Below are positions 16,258-24,184 of a DNA stretch of 37,312 nt, piece by piece. The notes below the pieces were generated by a model. That model saw only the letters and a program-made list of their open reading frames with translations, did not search any database and was not told where the DNA came from. Origin of the DNA: an uncultured Collinsella sp. (lineage in GTDB: Bacteria; Actinomycetota; Coriobacteriia; Coriobacteriales; Coriobacteriaceae); the NCBI GenBank assembly GCA_902495545.1, contig CABUXM010000011.1, positions 1-37,312 of the forward strand, read 5' to 3'. Position numbers and translations under genes: made by a program. How positions within the stretch are numbered: the stretch's first letter is position 1; the number at the start of each line of letters is the position of its first letter.

Positions 16258-17313
16258 TCATCCTCCGATTTGGGACATAAATCGTTGCGTGCCCTCAATT
16301 ATCGCGTGTTCCTGCGGTTTGTGGGCCACGGCATCGCGCCAAATCGAAAGTACCTGCATATCATCACCACGGCGCAGGGCGTCGCGCACCGAATACTCGG
16401 CATCGCTGAACAGGCACGGACGCACGTTGCCGTCTGCCGTCAGGCGCAGACGGTTGCAATTCGCGCAAAAATGGTTGGACATGGCGCTAATGAAGCCGAC
16501 CGTTCCCGCCGCACCCGGAAAGTGCCAGTAGCGCGCAGGGCCCGCGCCGGCAGGAGCGTCGTTGATGTCGAGCGGCTCGAGCTCGCCCAGCCCCGTCGCG
16601 GCGGCCCCGGCATTGATGCGCGCCCGCAGCTCGTCGCTCGGAACGGTGTCACTCGCATCCCACAGCGCCGGATTGAGCGCGGGCGCATGCGGGTCCACAG
16701 TGCAATGCGAGCTCGTGCGTTCGTCGCCGATGGGCATGTATTCGATAAAGCGCAGGTGGATGGGACGGTCGACGGTCAGTCGTGCGAGGGCTGCCACATC
16801 CTGGTTGAGTCGGCGCACAACAACGCAGTTGACCTTAACGGGCTCAAAGCCCCAAGCCAGCGCCGCGTCGATGCCAGCCATGGTCTGCTCGAGTCGACCC
16901 AGACGCGTGATCTTTCCAAAGAGCGTAGGGTCGAGTGTGTCGAGCGAAATGTTGACACGGTTAAGCCCGGCATCTTTGAGCTGCGGCGCCAGCTTGGGCA
17001 GCAGGGCGCCGTTGGTGGTGAGCGAGATGTCCTCGATCTGCGGAATCGCGCGGATATCACAAATGAGCGGGATGATACGGCGGCTGACCAGCGGCTCGCC
17101 GCCCGTCAGACGCACGCGGCGAATGCCCTCCCCCGCCACCAAGCGCACAAAGCGGGCGATTTCCTCGGCGCTGAGCAGCTCGTCGTGCACGCGGGGCGCC
17201 ACGCCATCGGCCGGCATGCAATAGATGCAGCGGAAATTGCACTTGTCGGTAACGGCAATGCGCAGGTAGTTGATATCGCGGCCAAAACCGTCGTGTTGCA
17301 CGCGCCCGTCCAC
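16258..17313 (-). CDS. moaA: GTP 3',8-cyclase MoaA
   Basis: Radical SAM enzyme of 351 aa that starts molybdenum cofactor synthesis by turning GTP into 3',8-cyclo-dihydro-GTP. The N-terminal SAM cluster is C25-x3-C29-x2-C32 (CNFRCIYC). The C-terminal cluster is FCANCNRLRLT with a later Cys (NVRPC). The last residues are IGG, the conserved Gly-Gly tail needed for activity. Start is GTG 17313 behind GGGGAGGG. It heads a two-gene unit with the moaC-mobB fusion. No molybdoenzyme gene is in the window. Confidence 0.95.
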   Translation of the reverse strand: MDGRVQHDGFGRDINYLRIAVTDKCNFRCIYCMPADGVAPRVHDELLSAEEIARFVRLVAGEGIRRVRLTGGEPLVSRRIIPLICDIRAIPQIEDISLTTNGALLPKLAPQLKDAGLNRVNISLDTLDPTLFGKITRLGRLEQTMAGIDAALAWGFEPVKVNCVVVRRLNQDVAALARLTVDRPIHLRFIEYMPIGDERTSSHCTVDPHAPALNPALWDASDTVPSDELRARINAGAAATGLGELEPLDINDAPAGAGPARYWHFPGAAGTVGFISAMSNHFCANCNRLRLTADGNVRPCLFSDAEYSVRDALRRGDDMQVLSIWRDAVAHKPQEHAIIEGTQRFMSQIGG

Positions 17314-17447
17314 GCAGCCCTCCCCTCACGCGGCGTTTTATTCTTCGGAAAACATAATACCCCACGAGAGAATCATGCCGACACCCGTACGACAGGACAG
17401 GTCACTTCGAGCAAGACCGGCTTTCCAAGCCCATCCTCAACATACAG

Positions 17448-17508
17448 ACCATCACAACATTCGATGCTTTTCCCGTTTTTGGCGAAAAACGTCGAATGTT
17501 GTGATGGT
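17448..17508. repeat. palindromic element, family B (copy B2)
   Basis: Perfect 17-bp arms ACCATCACAACATTCGA / TCGAATGTTGTGATGGT. The loop contains a second, unrelated inverted repeat CGTTTTT-GGCG-AAAAACG. It lies about 40 nt after the stop of the AbiEi/DUF559-like gene. Confidence 0.87.
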
Positions 17509-17548
17509 TTGCCTGCCCACGGCACCCCGCAGAAGGGCCAATGCGCCC

Positions 17549-18064
17549 CTAAAGGCTGCCGTCCCAGTGCCGAATCACGAATTCTCGCAGGTCGTTCTGA
17601 CGTTTCTGGAATGCCTCGCTTCGGTCGCACTTAAGGCCCATAGCGAGCGCGATGGCGTTCATCGCCCGGTGCAATTGCAGCTGGTGGGCAAACTGAGTCC
17701 CGGTGAGGACGATCATCCTAAAGCCCAGCGCGCTCAGCACGGTCATACGCTCCGCATCCGACGCGCTGCGCTGTTTATCAAGATGGTCCGAGCCGTTGTA
17801 TTCAATCCCCGTACCGCTCGCAGGCGCATATACGTCGATCTCGAAATATCCGGCCTTTGCGAGATATTTGAACTCGTTGGGAACATCGACCCGATGGTTG
17901 AGCTCGATCTTGGCGTATCCCAGCCCGCCCTGGGAACGTTTTGCTACGACCATGATTGCGGTGGCCGTCTCCATGGGCGACCGCGCGCCATCGTGCACGC
18001 GCTTGAGCACGGCGACCGCGCGTATAGCCCCCCTGACGAGATCGGTTCTCGTTGCAATAAGCAA
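17549..18064 (-). CDS. C-terminal part of AbiEi/DUF559-like protein (endonuclease-fold domain)
   Basis: This frame carries the end of a gene whose first part is in the frame 18587-17802. It encodes RSPMETATAIMVV, then a segment resembling a Vsr/DUF559-type PD-(D/E)XK fold: an acidic residue in PMET, D in FEIDVYAPASG, and GIEYNGSDH. The listed first residues (MLIATRTDLV) are out of frame relative to the real protein; the likely junction is the C6 tract at 18028-18033. With five C there, the reading would be NENRSRQG-AIRAVAVLKRV, one continuous protein. Coriobacteriia have many such proteins of unknown role, often likened to AbiEi antitoxins. Confidence 0.65.
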   Translation of the reverse strand: MLIATRTDLVRGAIRAVAVLKRVHDGARSPMETATAIMVVAKRSQGGLGYAKIELNHRVDVPNEFKYLAKAGYFEIDVYAPASGTGIEYNGSDHLDKQRSASDAERMTVLSALGFRMIVLTGTQFAHQLQLHRAMNAIALAMGLKCDRSEAFQKRQNDLREFVIRHWDGSL

Positions 18065-18587
18065 TCAAGTCGGCAACGGTATACCTCTGCCCCATCTCGA
18101 TATAATCGCCTGTCGACAGATGATTCAAATGGTATCGGGCGCAGATTTCGTAACCATATTCCAGCTGCTCGGGTTCGCTCATCCACGAACCCGCTTGGAC
18201 AAAGCACATGGCCTCATCAACCACTAGAAGGCCCTCTGCCACCTCGATAAGATGGCCTGGAGGTACCGGCGCCCCAAACACGTGGCATCTGAATCCAGCC
18301 GGCGTCGAACGCTCAAAATCGAAGTTGACGAGCGTGTCGATATGATCGAGCTCTTCTCGTGGAATACCGAGCGAAACTAGATAGTCGGCAACGATCCCAA
18401 CTGCCGTTGAAGCCCTCAGCCCCTTGGCATCGAGTCCCAATTTGGGCAGGCTCGCGGTCGGTTCCGCCTCGTTAGCAAGCAAGTCCCCATCGTATAGGCT
18501 GCTTGTTCGCGAGAGCGGCTCGGACGGGCGCGCCACGTTGTGGTACAGCCAAGCAGTCTTATGGGACAGGACGATCGGCAGGTCCAT
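17802..18587 (-). CDS. N-terminal part of AbiEi/DUF559-like protein (frameshifted)
   Basis: Start ATG 18587 follows GGAGGG. The real coding content runs to about 18034: LSHKTAWLYHNVARP at the start, then VFGAPVPPGHLIEVAEGLLVVDEAMCFVQAGSW and a segment ending LIAYCNENRSRQG. After that the frame is Arg/Gly-rich nonsense (GYTRGRRAQARARWRAV), which is the shadow of the C-terminal domain. The change happens in six consecutive C on the plus strand (18028-18033). Role is unknown; it may be a pseudogene, a phase-variable gene, or an assembly error. Confidence 0.6.
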   Translation of the reverse strand: MDLPIVLSHKTAWLYHNVARPSEPLSRTSSLYDGDLLANEAEPTASLPKLGLDAKGLRASTAVGIVADYLVSLGIPREELDHIDTLVNFDFERSTPAGFRCHVFGAPVPPGHLIEVAEGLLVVDEAMCFVQAGSWMSEPEQLEYGYEICARYHLNHLSTGDYIEMGQRYTVADLIAYCNENRSRQGGYTRGRRAQARARWRAVAHGDGHRNHGRSKTFPGRAGIRQDRAQPSGRCSQRVQISRKGRIFRDRRICACERYGD

Positions 18588-18687
18588 AAGCCCTCCAATG
18601 GAGTCGGATAACCAACCTTATTCCCCTGCCCACGGGTCCACACACCTTCGTGCACAAGAAAGCGATTCCACCCGGTCGAGTGGCAAA

Positions 18688-18752
18688 AAACCATCACAAC
18701 ATTCGATGCTTTTCCCGATTTTGGCAAAATACGTCGAATGTTGTGATGGTTT
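18688..18752. repeat. palindromic element, family B (copy B3)
   Basis: Perfect 19-bp arms including ACCATCACAACATTCGA, 50 nt after the stop codon of the second ABC transporter gene. Its loop is close to that of B2 (TGCTTTTCCCG). Confidence 0.87.
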
Positions 18753-18801
18753 GAGGCGAGGTGAGGGGCACGGAGGGATCAAAGCATCGTGCTCGAACGG
18801 G

Positions 18802-20700
18802 TTAATCCAGCTCTTTTAAGCCATGCGCCAGCTGCCAGTACTCGCCGTGCTGGGCGAGCAGCTCTTCGTGCGTGCCGCGCTCGATGATGCGGCCGTGTTC
18901 GAGGACCATGATGGCGTCGGCGTCGCGGACAGTGGACAGGCGGTGCGCGATCATAAACGTGGTGCGACCGCGCATGATGCGGTCCATACCGCGCTCGATG
19001 AGCTTTTCGGTACGCGTGTCAATGGAGCTCGTGGCCTCGTCCAGGATGAGCACCGGCGGATCGGCGACGGCCACGCGCGCGATGGCGAGCAGCTGGCGCT
19101 GGCCCTGCGACAGGTTGGCGCCATCGGCCGTGACCGGTGTGTCGTAGCCCCGCGGCAGGCGGCGGATAAACGAGTCGGCGCAGGCGGCCTCGGCAGCGGC
19201 GCGCACCTCCTCGTCGGTCGCGTCGAGCTTGCCAAAGCGGATGTTCTGCGCAATGGTGCCGCTAAACAGGTGCGTGTCCTGCAGCACAATGCCGAGCGAC
19301 CCGCGCAGGCTGGCCTTGGCAATGTGCTTGACGTCGATGCCGTCGTACGTGATCTCGCCGTCATCGACCTCGTAGAAGCGGTTGATGAGGTTGGTAATGG
19401 TCGTCTTGCCGGCGCCCGTGGAGCCCACAAACGCAATCTTTTGCCCCGGCTTGGCAAACAGGTTGAGGTCCGTGAGCACGCGGGCGCCCGGCACGTAGGA
19501 AAAGTCCACGGCATGGAAGCGCACGTCGCCGGCAAGCGGGACCAAGCCGCACGTGAGCTCGGTGCCGTCGGCGGCCACCGCGCGGCCCGACTCATCAACG
19601 GCTGCCACGTCATGCAGGTGCCCGTAGACGCCCACGCCCTGGCCCTCGGGAATTTTCCACGCCCACGCGGCATCGCCCGTCTGCACCAGCTCCACGCAGC
19701 CCTCGTCCACCTCGGGCTCAAGGTCCATAGCCGCAAACAGGCGCTCGGCACCGGCCAACGCGTTGAGCAAGAAGTTGCCGAGCTGCGTAAACTGGTTGAT
19801 GGGCATGGCGGCCTGGCGCACAAAGACCAGGTAGCTCGCGAGCGCACCTACGTCGGCGAGCCCCTTGATGCAGAGCATGCCGCCCGCCACGGCGACGATG
19901 GCATAGTTGACGTAGCCAATCACGACAGTCATGGGCACCATGGAGTTGGCATAGCTCACGGCGGCGGTGCCGGTGCGGCGAAGCTCGTCGTTGCGGCAGG
20001 TGAAGCCGGCGACATTCGCTGCCTCACGGTTAAAGACCTTGATGACCTTTTGGCCCGAGACCATTTCTTCGATATATCCGTCCAGGTCGCCAAGCGATGC
20101 CTGCTGGGCAGCAAAGAAACGCTTAGAGCGCGCGCCCGAGTAGCGCGCATACAGCACAATGGCCGCATCGCACACGAGTGTGATAATCGTGAGCTGCCAG
20201 TTAAGGATGATGAGCATAGCCGTGGTACCCACAACCTGAATGGCGGCCTGAATCACGTTGGCAAAGCTGTTGTTGAGCGCCTCGGAGACGGTGTCGACGT
20301 CGTTGGTGAAAAAACTCATGATGTCGCCCGAGCGCGTGCTGTCAAAATAACTGAGCGGCAGCGTCTGGATGTGCGCGAACAGGTCGCGGCGAATATCGGA
20401 CACCACGTGTTGGGCCGCGCGCACCATAATCTGCGAGTAGCCCAGGGCCGAGAGCACGCCCGCAGCGTAGATGATCGCCGTCAGGATGACCTGCTTGGCA
20501 AGCAGTTCCTCCCCGCCCGTGGCCAAACCGTTAACGATGGGGCGCACCATGTAGGTGCCGGCGAGGCTCGCGATGGCGGCAACGGAGGCGAGCACGCCCA
20601 CCGCGAGCAACGAGAACTTGGCATGCCCCATGTAGGAGAGCAAGCGGCGCACAGTGCGCTTGAGGTCGGCCGGGCGTGCTTGGGCTGCGGTCTTAGGCAT
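18802..20700 (-). CDS. ABC exporter, transmembrane-ATPase half, catalytic partner
   Basis: Membrane exporter subunit of 632 aa. The start is ATG 20700 (MPKTAAQARPADLKRT); the open frame upstream is the shadow of the preceding gene. Six TM helices lie in residues 40-330 and an ATPase domain from about 395. Walker A is GSTGAGKTT, Walker B VLILDEATSS with the catalytic Glu present, H-loop MIAHRLSTV. The signature is LSQGQ rather than LSGGQ. Together with the degenerate upstream partner, this is the pattern of heterodimeric exporters such as TM287/288 or BmrCD. An insertion of about 45 residues (EGQGVGVYGHLHDVAAVDES) precedes the ATPase domain. It overlaps the upstream gene by 8 nt. Confidence 0.9.
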   Translation of the reverse strand: MPKTAAQARPADLKRTVRRLLSYMGHAKFSLLAVGVLASVAAIASLAGTYMVRPIVNGLATGGEELLAKQVILTAIIYAAGVLSALGYSQIMVRAAQHVVSDIRRDLFAHIQTLPLSYFDSTRSGDIMSFFTNDVDTVSEALNNSFANVIQAAIQVVGTTAMLIILNWQLTIITLVCDAAIVLYARYSGARSKRFFAAQQASLGDLDGYIEEMVSGQKVIKVFNREAANVAGFTCRNDELRRTGTAAVSYANSMVPMTVVIGYVNYAIVAVAGGMLCIKGLADVGALASYLVFVRQAAMPINQFTQLGNFLLNALAGAERLFAAMDLEPEVDEGCVELVQTGDAAWAWKIPEGQGVGVYGHLHDVAAVDESGRAVAADGTELTCGLVPLAGDVRFHAVDFSYVPGARVLTDLNLFAKPGQKIAFVGSTGAGKTTITNLINRFYEVDDGEITYDGIDVKHIAKASLRGSLGIVLQDTHLFSGTIAQNIRFGKLDATDEEVRAAAEAACADSFIRRLPRGYDTPVTADGANLSQGQRQLLAIARVAVADPPVLILDEATSSIDTRTEKLIERGMDRIMRGRTTFMIAHRLSTVRDADAIMVLEHGRIIERGTHEELLAQHGEYWQLAHGLKELD

Positions 20701-22522
20701 GACGCTCACCCCCTTCCAAGGGCGATCCGCATGCGACGGAGGAAAACGGATCATTCGCACAACCATCGTCACTGCCGTCGCCGGCGTCCGCGTTCCTCGC
20801 AAACTCCATCTGCGAGGCGTAAATCTCCTGGTAGATGTTGTCGCCCGCCAGCAGCTCCTCGTGCGTGCCCACGCCGTGGACACGACCGTCGTCCAACACC
20901 ACAATGCGATCGGCATCCATGACACTCGCGATGCGCTGGGCGATGATGAGCACGGTCGTATCGGAAATCCGGGCGATGTGCTCGCGAATCTTAGCGTCGG
21001 TCGCCATATCGACCGCGCTGGTGGAGTCATCAAAAATGAGCACGCGCGGATGCTTGAGCAGCGTGCGCGCGATGCACAGGCGTTGCTTCTGGCCACCCGA
21101 GACACCGGCGCCGCCTTGGCCCAACTCGCCGTCCAGTCCGCCGATGCGATCAAGGAACTCGTCCACGCACGCCGCGCGGCAAGCCGCGAGGAGCTCATCG
21201 TCCGACGCCTGCGGATTGCCCCACTGCAGGTTCTCGCGCACGGTACCCGTAAACAGCACATTCTTTTGCAGCACAATGCCCACAGCGTCGCGCAAGGCGG
21301 CGAGGTCGTAGTCGCGCACGTCGTGTCCGCCCACAAGCACGGCGCCTTCGGTGGCGTCGTACAGGCGCGCAATCAGCTGCACAAGCGAGCTCTTGCCCGA
21401 GCCCGTGCCGCCGAGGATGCCCACCGTCGAGCCGCTCTCGATGCGAAGGTCGATATGCTCGAGCACATCCTCGGCTGCATCCGCGCGGTATTTAAAGGAA
21501 ACGTCGCGAAACTCGATACTGCCGTCCGCTGGCGCCGCAATCGCGAGGTCTCCCGCGGGGTTGGCGATAAAGGGCTCCTCATCGAGCACCTCTGCGATAC
21601 GGCCCACACTCGTAAGAGCGCGCGTGAGCAGCAAAAACACGTTGGAAATCATCATGAGCGAATTCATGATCAGCAGCACGTAGCTCATAAAGCCCGTGAG
21701 CGAGCCCACGCCCAGCTTGCCGGCGAGAATCATGTGGCCGCCAATCCACAGGATGGAGAGCGCAGCCACGTACATCGACAGCTGAAACACCGGCAGGTTG
21801 AGCACCGCGTTGCCAAAGGTCTTGGTCGCCGTGCCGGCGAGCTCGGTATTGACGGTGTCGAACTTGGCCTCCTCGTGCTCGGTACGAACGTAGGCCTTGA
21901 CGGCACGCACGGCGGTGAGGTCTTCCTGTACCACGCCGTTGAGGTGGTCCATCGAGGTCTGGAGTTGGCGGTAGAGCGGGCTCACGCGATAGGTGATGAC
22001 GCCCAGTACGATTGCAAGCACGGGCAAGATGATCGCAAAGACGGTGGCGAGCGGGCGCGACAGCATCAGCGCGTAGATAAGGCCGACGATAAGCGTCACC
22101 GGGCCGCGCACCATAGGGCGAAAGCCGTTGCCCACAGCATTTTGGATAACGGTGATGTCCGTGGTCATGCGGGTGACGAGCGAGCTGGCGTCGTAGTTGT
22201 CCAGGTTACCAAAAGCGAGCGTCTGAATCTTTTTGTACTCGGCCTCGCGCAGGTTAGCGCCTAGGCCCGAGGCAACGCGGGCGGACGTGCGGGCATAACC
22301 CAAGCCCAGTACCAGCGAAAGCGCAGCGCACACCAACATGTACGCGCCCTGCAGCAGCATGTAGTTGATATCACCCGCAGGCACGCCCACATCGATGATG
22401 TTGGCCATGATGACCGGGATAAACAGCTCGAGCACCGTCTCGACCGACACAAAGAACACGCCGAGGATGGCATCGCGACGGTATGCCCCTAGATAGGAAA
22501 ACAGTATTTTGAGATTGCGCAC
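20693..22522 (-). CDS. ABC exporter, transmembrane-ATPase half, degenerate partner
   Basis: 609-aa first subunit of the heterodimer; start GTG 22522. Six TM helices (VFFVSVETVLELFIPVIMAN onwards), then the ATPase: Walker A GGTGSGKSS, signature VSGGQKQR. Walker B reads VLIFDDSTSAVD, so the catalytic Glu is Asp, and the H-loop reads IIAQRIAS, with Gln in place of His. This site is therefore expected to bind but barely hydrolyse ATP. The C-terminal tail (ANDPFSSVACGSP) is encoded by a sequence that recurs in an intergenic region at 31527-31547, so the tail may derive from a repeat. Cargo could be a drug or peptide; the MATE and MerR genes next door make drug export plausible. Confidence 0.9.
   Translation of the reverse strand: MRNLKILFSYLGAYRRDAILGVFFVSVETVLELFIPVIMANIIDVGVPAGDINYMLLQGAYMLVCAALSLVLGLGYARTSARVASGLGANLREAEYKKIQTLAFGNLDNYDASSLVTRMTTDITVIQNAVGNGFRPMVRGPVTLIVGLIYALMLSRPLATVFAIILPVLAIVLGVITYRVSPLYRQLQTSMDHLNGVVQEDLTAVRAVKAYVRTEHEEAKFDTVNTELAGTATKTFGNAVLNLPVFQLSMYVAALSILWIGGHMILAGKLGVGSLTGFMSYVLLIMNSLMMISNVFLLLTRALTSVGRIAEVLDEEPFIANPAGDLAIAAPADGSIEFRDVSFKYRADAAEDVLEHIDLRIESGSTVGILGGTGSGKSSLVQLIARLYDATEGAVLVGGHDVRDYDLAALRDAVGIVLQKNVLFTGTVRENLQWGNPQASDDELLAACRAACVDEFLDRIGGLDGELGQGGAGVSGGQKQRLCIARTLLKHPRVLIFDDSTSAVDMATDAKIREHIARISDTTVLIIAQRIASVMDADRIVVLDDGRVHGVGTHEELLAGDNIYQEIYASQMEFARNADAGDGSDDGCANDPFSSVACGSPLEGGERHA
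20725..20755. repeat. repeat D inside the ABC transporter gene
   Basis: 20735-20755 is the exact reverse complement of 31527-31547 (21 nt, containing GATCCGTTTTCCTCCG). Both copies have GATCCG/CGGATC-type arms around the common loop. Here it codes for the C-terminal tail of the first ABC half. Confidence 0.6.
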
Positions 22523-22561
22523 GCAGGTTCAACCCCCATCAAACGTTGTTCGCAAACGCAC

Positions 22562-22591
22562 GTATTATTGCGCGCCGAATAATGGTGTCAA
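22562..22591 (-). promoter_or_regulatory. promoter of the ABC exporter genes
   Basis: Minus strand TTGACA (22591-22586), 18-nt spacer, TAATAC (22567-22562), about 40 nt before the GTG start. An 11-bp sequence GAATAATGGTG overlapping the -35 recurs at 22664-22674, near the divergent MATE promoter, and may be a shared regulator site. Confidence 0.6.
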
Positions 22592-22710
22592 GTATTCCGA
22601 AATCGTTTTCTGCAAGGTTAGCGACGGCGGCGAGTTCTCGTGACGTGTGTCCATATTCACTCGGAATAATGGTGCGCGCGATTTTTTTCGCCCCACTGCC
22701 GACACAAACC

Positions 22711-22741
22711 TTGACTCTACAATCGTTGTAGGGTTTTCACT
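22711..22741 (+). promoter_or_regulatory. MerR-type promoter/operator of the MATE gene
   Basis: TTGACT (22711-22716) and TTCACT (22736-22741) stand 19 nt apart, the over-long spacing typical of MerR-activated promoters. The spacer holds the dyad CTACAA-TCG-TTGTAG (22717-22731). The MerR-family gene lies directly downstream of the MATE gene and is the obvious candidate regulator. Confidence 0.65.
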
Positions 22742-22781
22742 ACACTGGTACGTAAACAAACCCAGCCAGAAAGCCCCGCCC

Positions 22782-24128
22782 ATGGAACACGACCTCACAC
22801 GCGGCAATGTCCTCAAGACCATCGCGGTCTTTGCCCTGCCCTATATGCTCTCGTACTTTTTGCAGATGCTCTACGGCATGGCCGACCTGTACATGATGGG
22901 GCAGTTTAGCGGCGCCGCCGGCATCACCGCCGTGGGCAATGGCGCGCAGACGCTCTATATCATTACCGTGACGCTCGTGGGCCTGGCCATGGGAACGACG
23001 GTTATCGTCGGCCACGCCGTGGGCTCACGCCGCTTCGACCGCGCCGAGACCGCCATCGGCAACACCATCACGCTCTTTATGGGTGTCTCGGTGGTGCTGG
23101 CCGCTGTCCTGCTCGCACTGTGTCCGCAGATCGTGGCACTCATTGGCACGCCGGCCGAGGCGGTCGAAGGAACCGCCGCCTACCTGCGTATTTGCTTTGT
23201 CGGCATTCCCTTTATCGCCGCGTACAACATTCTTTCGGCCATCTTTCGCGGCCTGGGTGATTCGCGCTCGCCCATGTACGTGATTGGCGTGGCATGCATC
23301 ATCAACATCGCGCTCGACTTTCTGTTTATCGGCCACATGGGGCTCGGCCCCGTGGGCGCGGCGCTCGGCACGGTAACCGCGCAGACGGCCAGCGTTGCCC
23401 TCGCGCTCGTGTGGCTCAAGAGCCGCCGCACGAACATCCACGTTAAGCGCAGCGACCTGCGCCCCCAGCCCGAGGTGCTCGGCAGCGTTCTTAAGATCGG
23501 CGTGCCCGTGGCCGTGCAGGACGGCTGCATCCAGGTGGCGTTTATGTTCATCACCGTCATTGCCAACCACCGAGGGCTCGTCGACGCTGCCGCCGTGGGC
23601 CTGGTCGAAAAGATGATCAGCTTTTTGTTCATTGTGCCGAGTTCCATGGGCGCCACCGTCAGCGCACTCACGGCGCAAAATGCCGGCGCGGGCAAGGGCG
23701 ACCGCGCGCGTCAGGTGCTCAAGGACGCCATGACCATCTCGGTCGTGTACGGCTGTCTGATCACGGTGCTGATGTGGCTAGTGGCGCCGGCGTTTATCGG
23801 CTTTTTTGCCAAGGACCCCGCGGTGGTCGCGGCCGGTACCGGCTATATGCACAGTTATATTTTCGATGCAATCTTTGCCGGCATCCACATTTGCTTTAGT
23901 GGCTTTTTCGCTGCGTATGGCAAGAGCTACATCGGCTTTGCGCACAACGTACTGGCCGTGGCGCTCATTCGCGTGCCGGGCGCGTGGCTGCTGTCGAACG
24001 CCTATTCCGATACGTTGTTTCCCATGGGCATCGCTTCGCCGTGCGGATCGATTTTGTCGGCAGGCATCTGTGTTGTCGCGTTTACCGTGCTCAACCGGCG
24101 CGGGGCTTTTGACAAGCTGATGGCGTAA
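22782..24128 (+). CDS. MATE family multidrug efflux transporter
   Basis: Membrane antiporter of 448 aa with 12 predicted helices, exporting cationic drugs or metabolites against Na+ or H+. Start ATG 22782 (MEHDLTRGNVLKT) is chosen because it begins with the family's usual cytosolic N-terminus; an extension to 22647 would run across the promoter. Typical segments: MLYGMADLYMMGQFSGAAGITAVGNG in the N-half, DSRSPMYVIGVACIINIALDFLFI, and the C-half repeat LTAQNAGAGKGDRARQVLKDA. Its promoter carries a MerR dyad and the MerR gene follows 56 nt later. Confidence 0.9.
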   Translation: MEHDLTRGNVLKTIAVFALPYMLSYFLQMLYGMADLYMMGQFSGAAGITAVGNGAQTLYIITVTLVGLAMGTTVIVGHAVGSRRFDRAETAIGNTITLFMGVSVVLAAVLLALCPQIVALIGTPAEAVEGTAAYLRICFVGIPFIAAYNILSAIFRGLGDSRSPMYVIGVACIINIALDFLFIGHMGLGPVGAALGTVTAQTASVALALVWLKSRRTNIHVKRSDLRPQPEVLGSVLKIGVPVAVQDGCIQVAFMFITVIANHRGLVDAAAVGLVEKMISFLFIVPSSMGATVSALTAQNAGAGKGDRARQVLKDAMTISVVYGCLITVLMWLVAPAFIGFFAKDPAVVAAGTGYMHSYIFDAIFAGIHICFSGFFAAYGKSYIGFAHNVLAVALIRVPGAWLLSNAYSDTLFPMGIASPCGSILSAGICVVAFTVLNRRGAFDKLMA

Positions 24129-24184
24129 CGGAGCGACGCAGGCCTGACGCCCCTCCCCCGCTTTTTACCGAAAGGAACGGTCCC

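Noticed and set aside
7319..18752. The repeated palindromes as a CRISPR array
   Set aside because: Copies are dispersed, single, palindromic and lie behind stop codons; no regular spacers and no cas genes.
18823..20922. 699-residue plus-strand frame opposite the ABC genes
   Set aside because: Composition (H, G, A, R, D) and lack of motifs show a shadow; the minus strand has Walker motifs throughout.
20701..21372. N-terminal extension of the second ABC half
   Set aside because: Ser/Thr/Arg-rich translation is the shadow of the overlapping first ABC gene; ATG 20700 gives the normal length.
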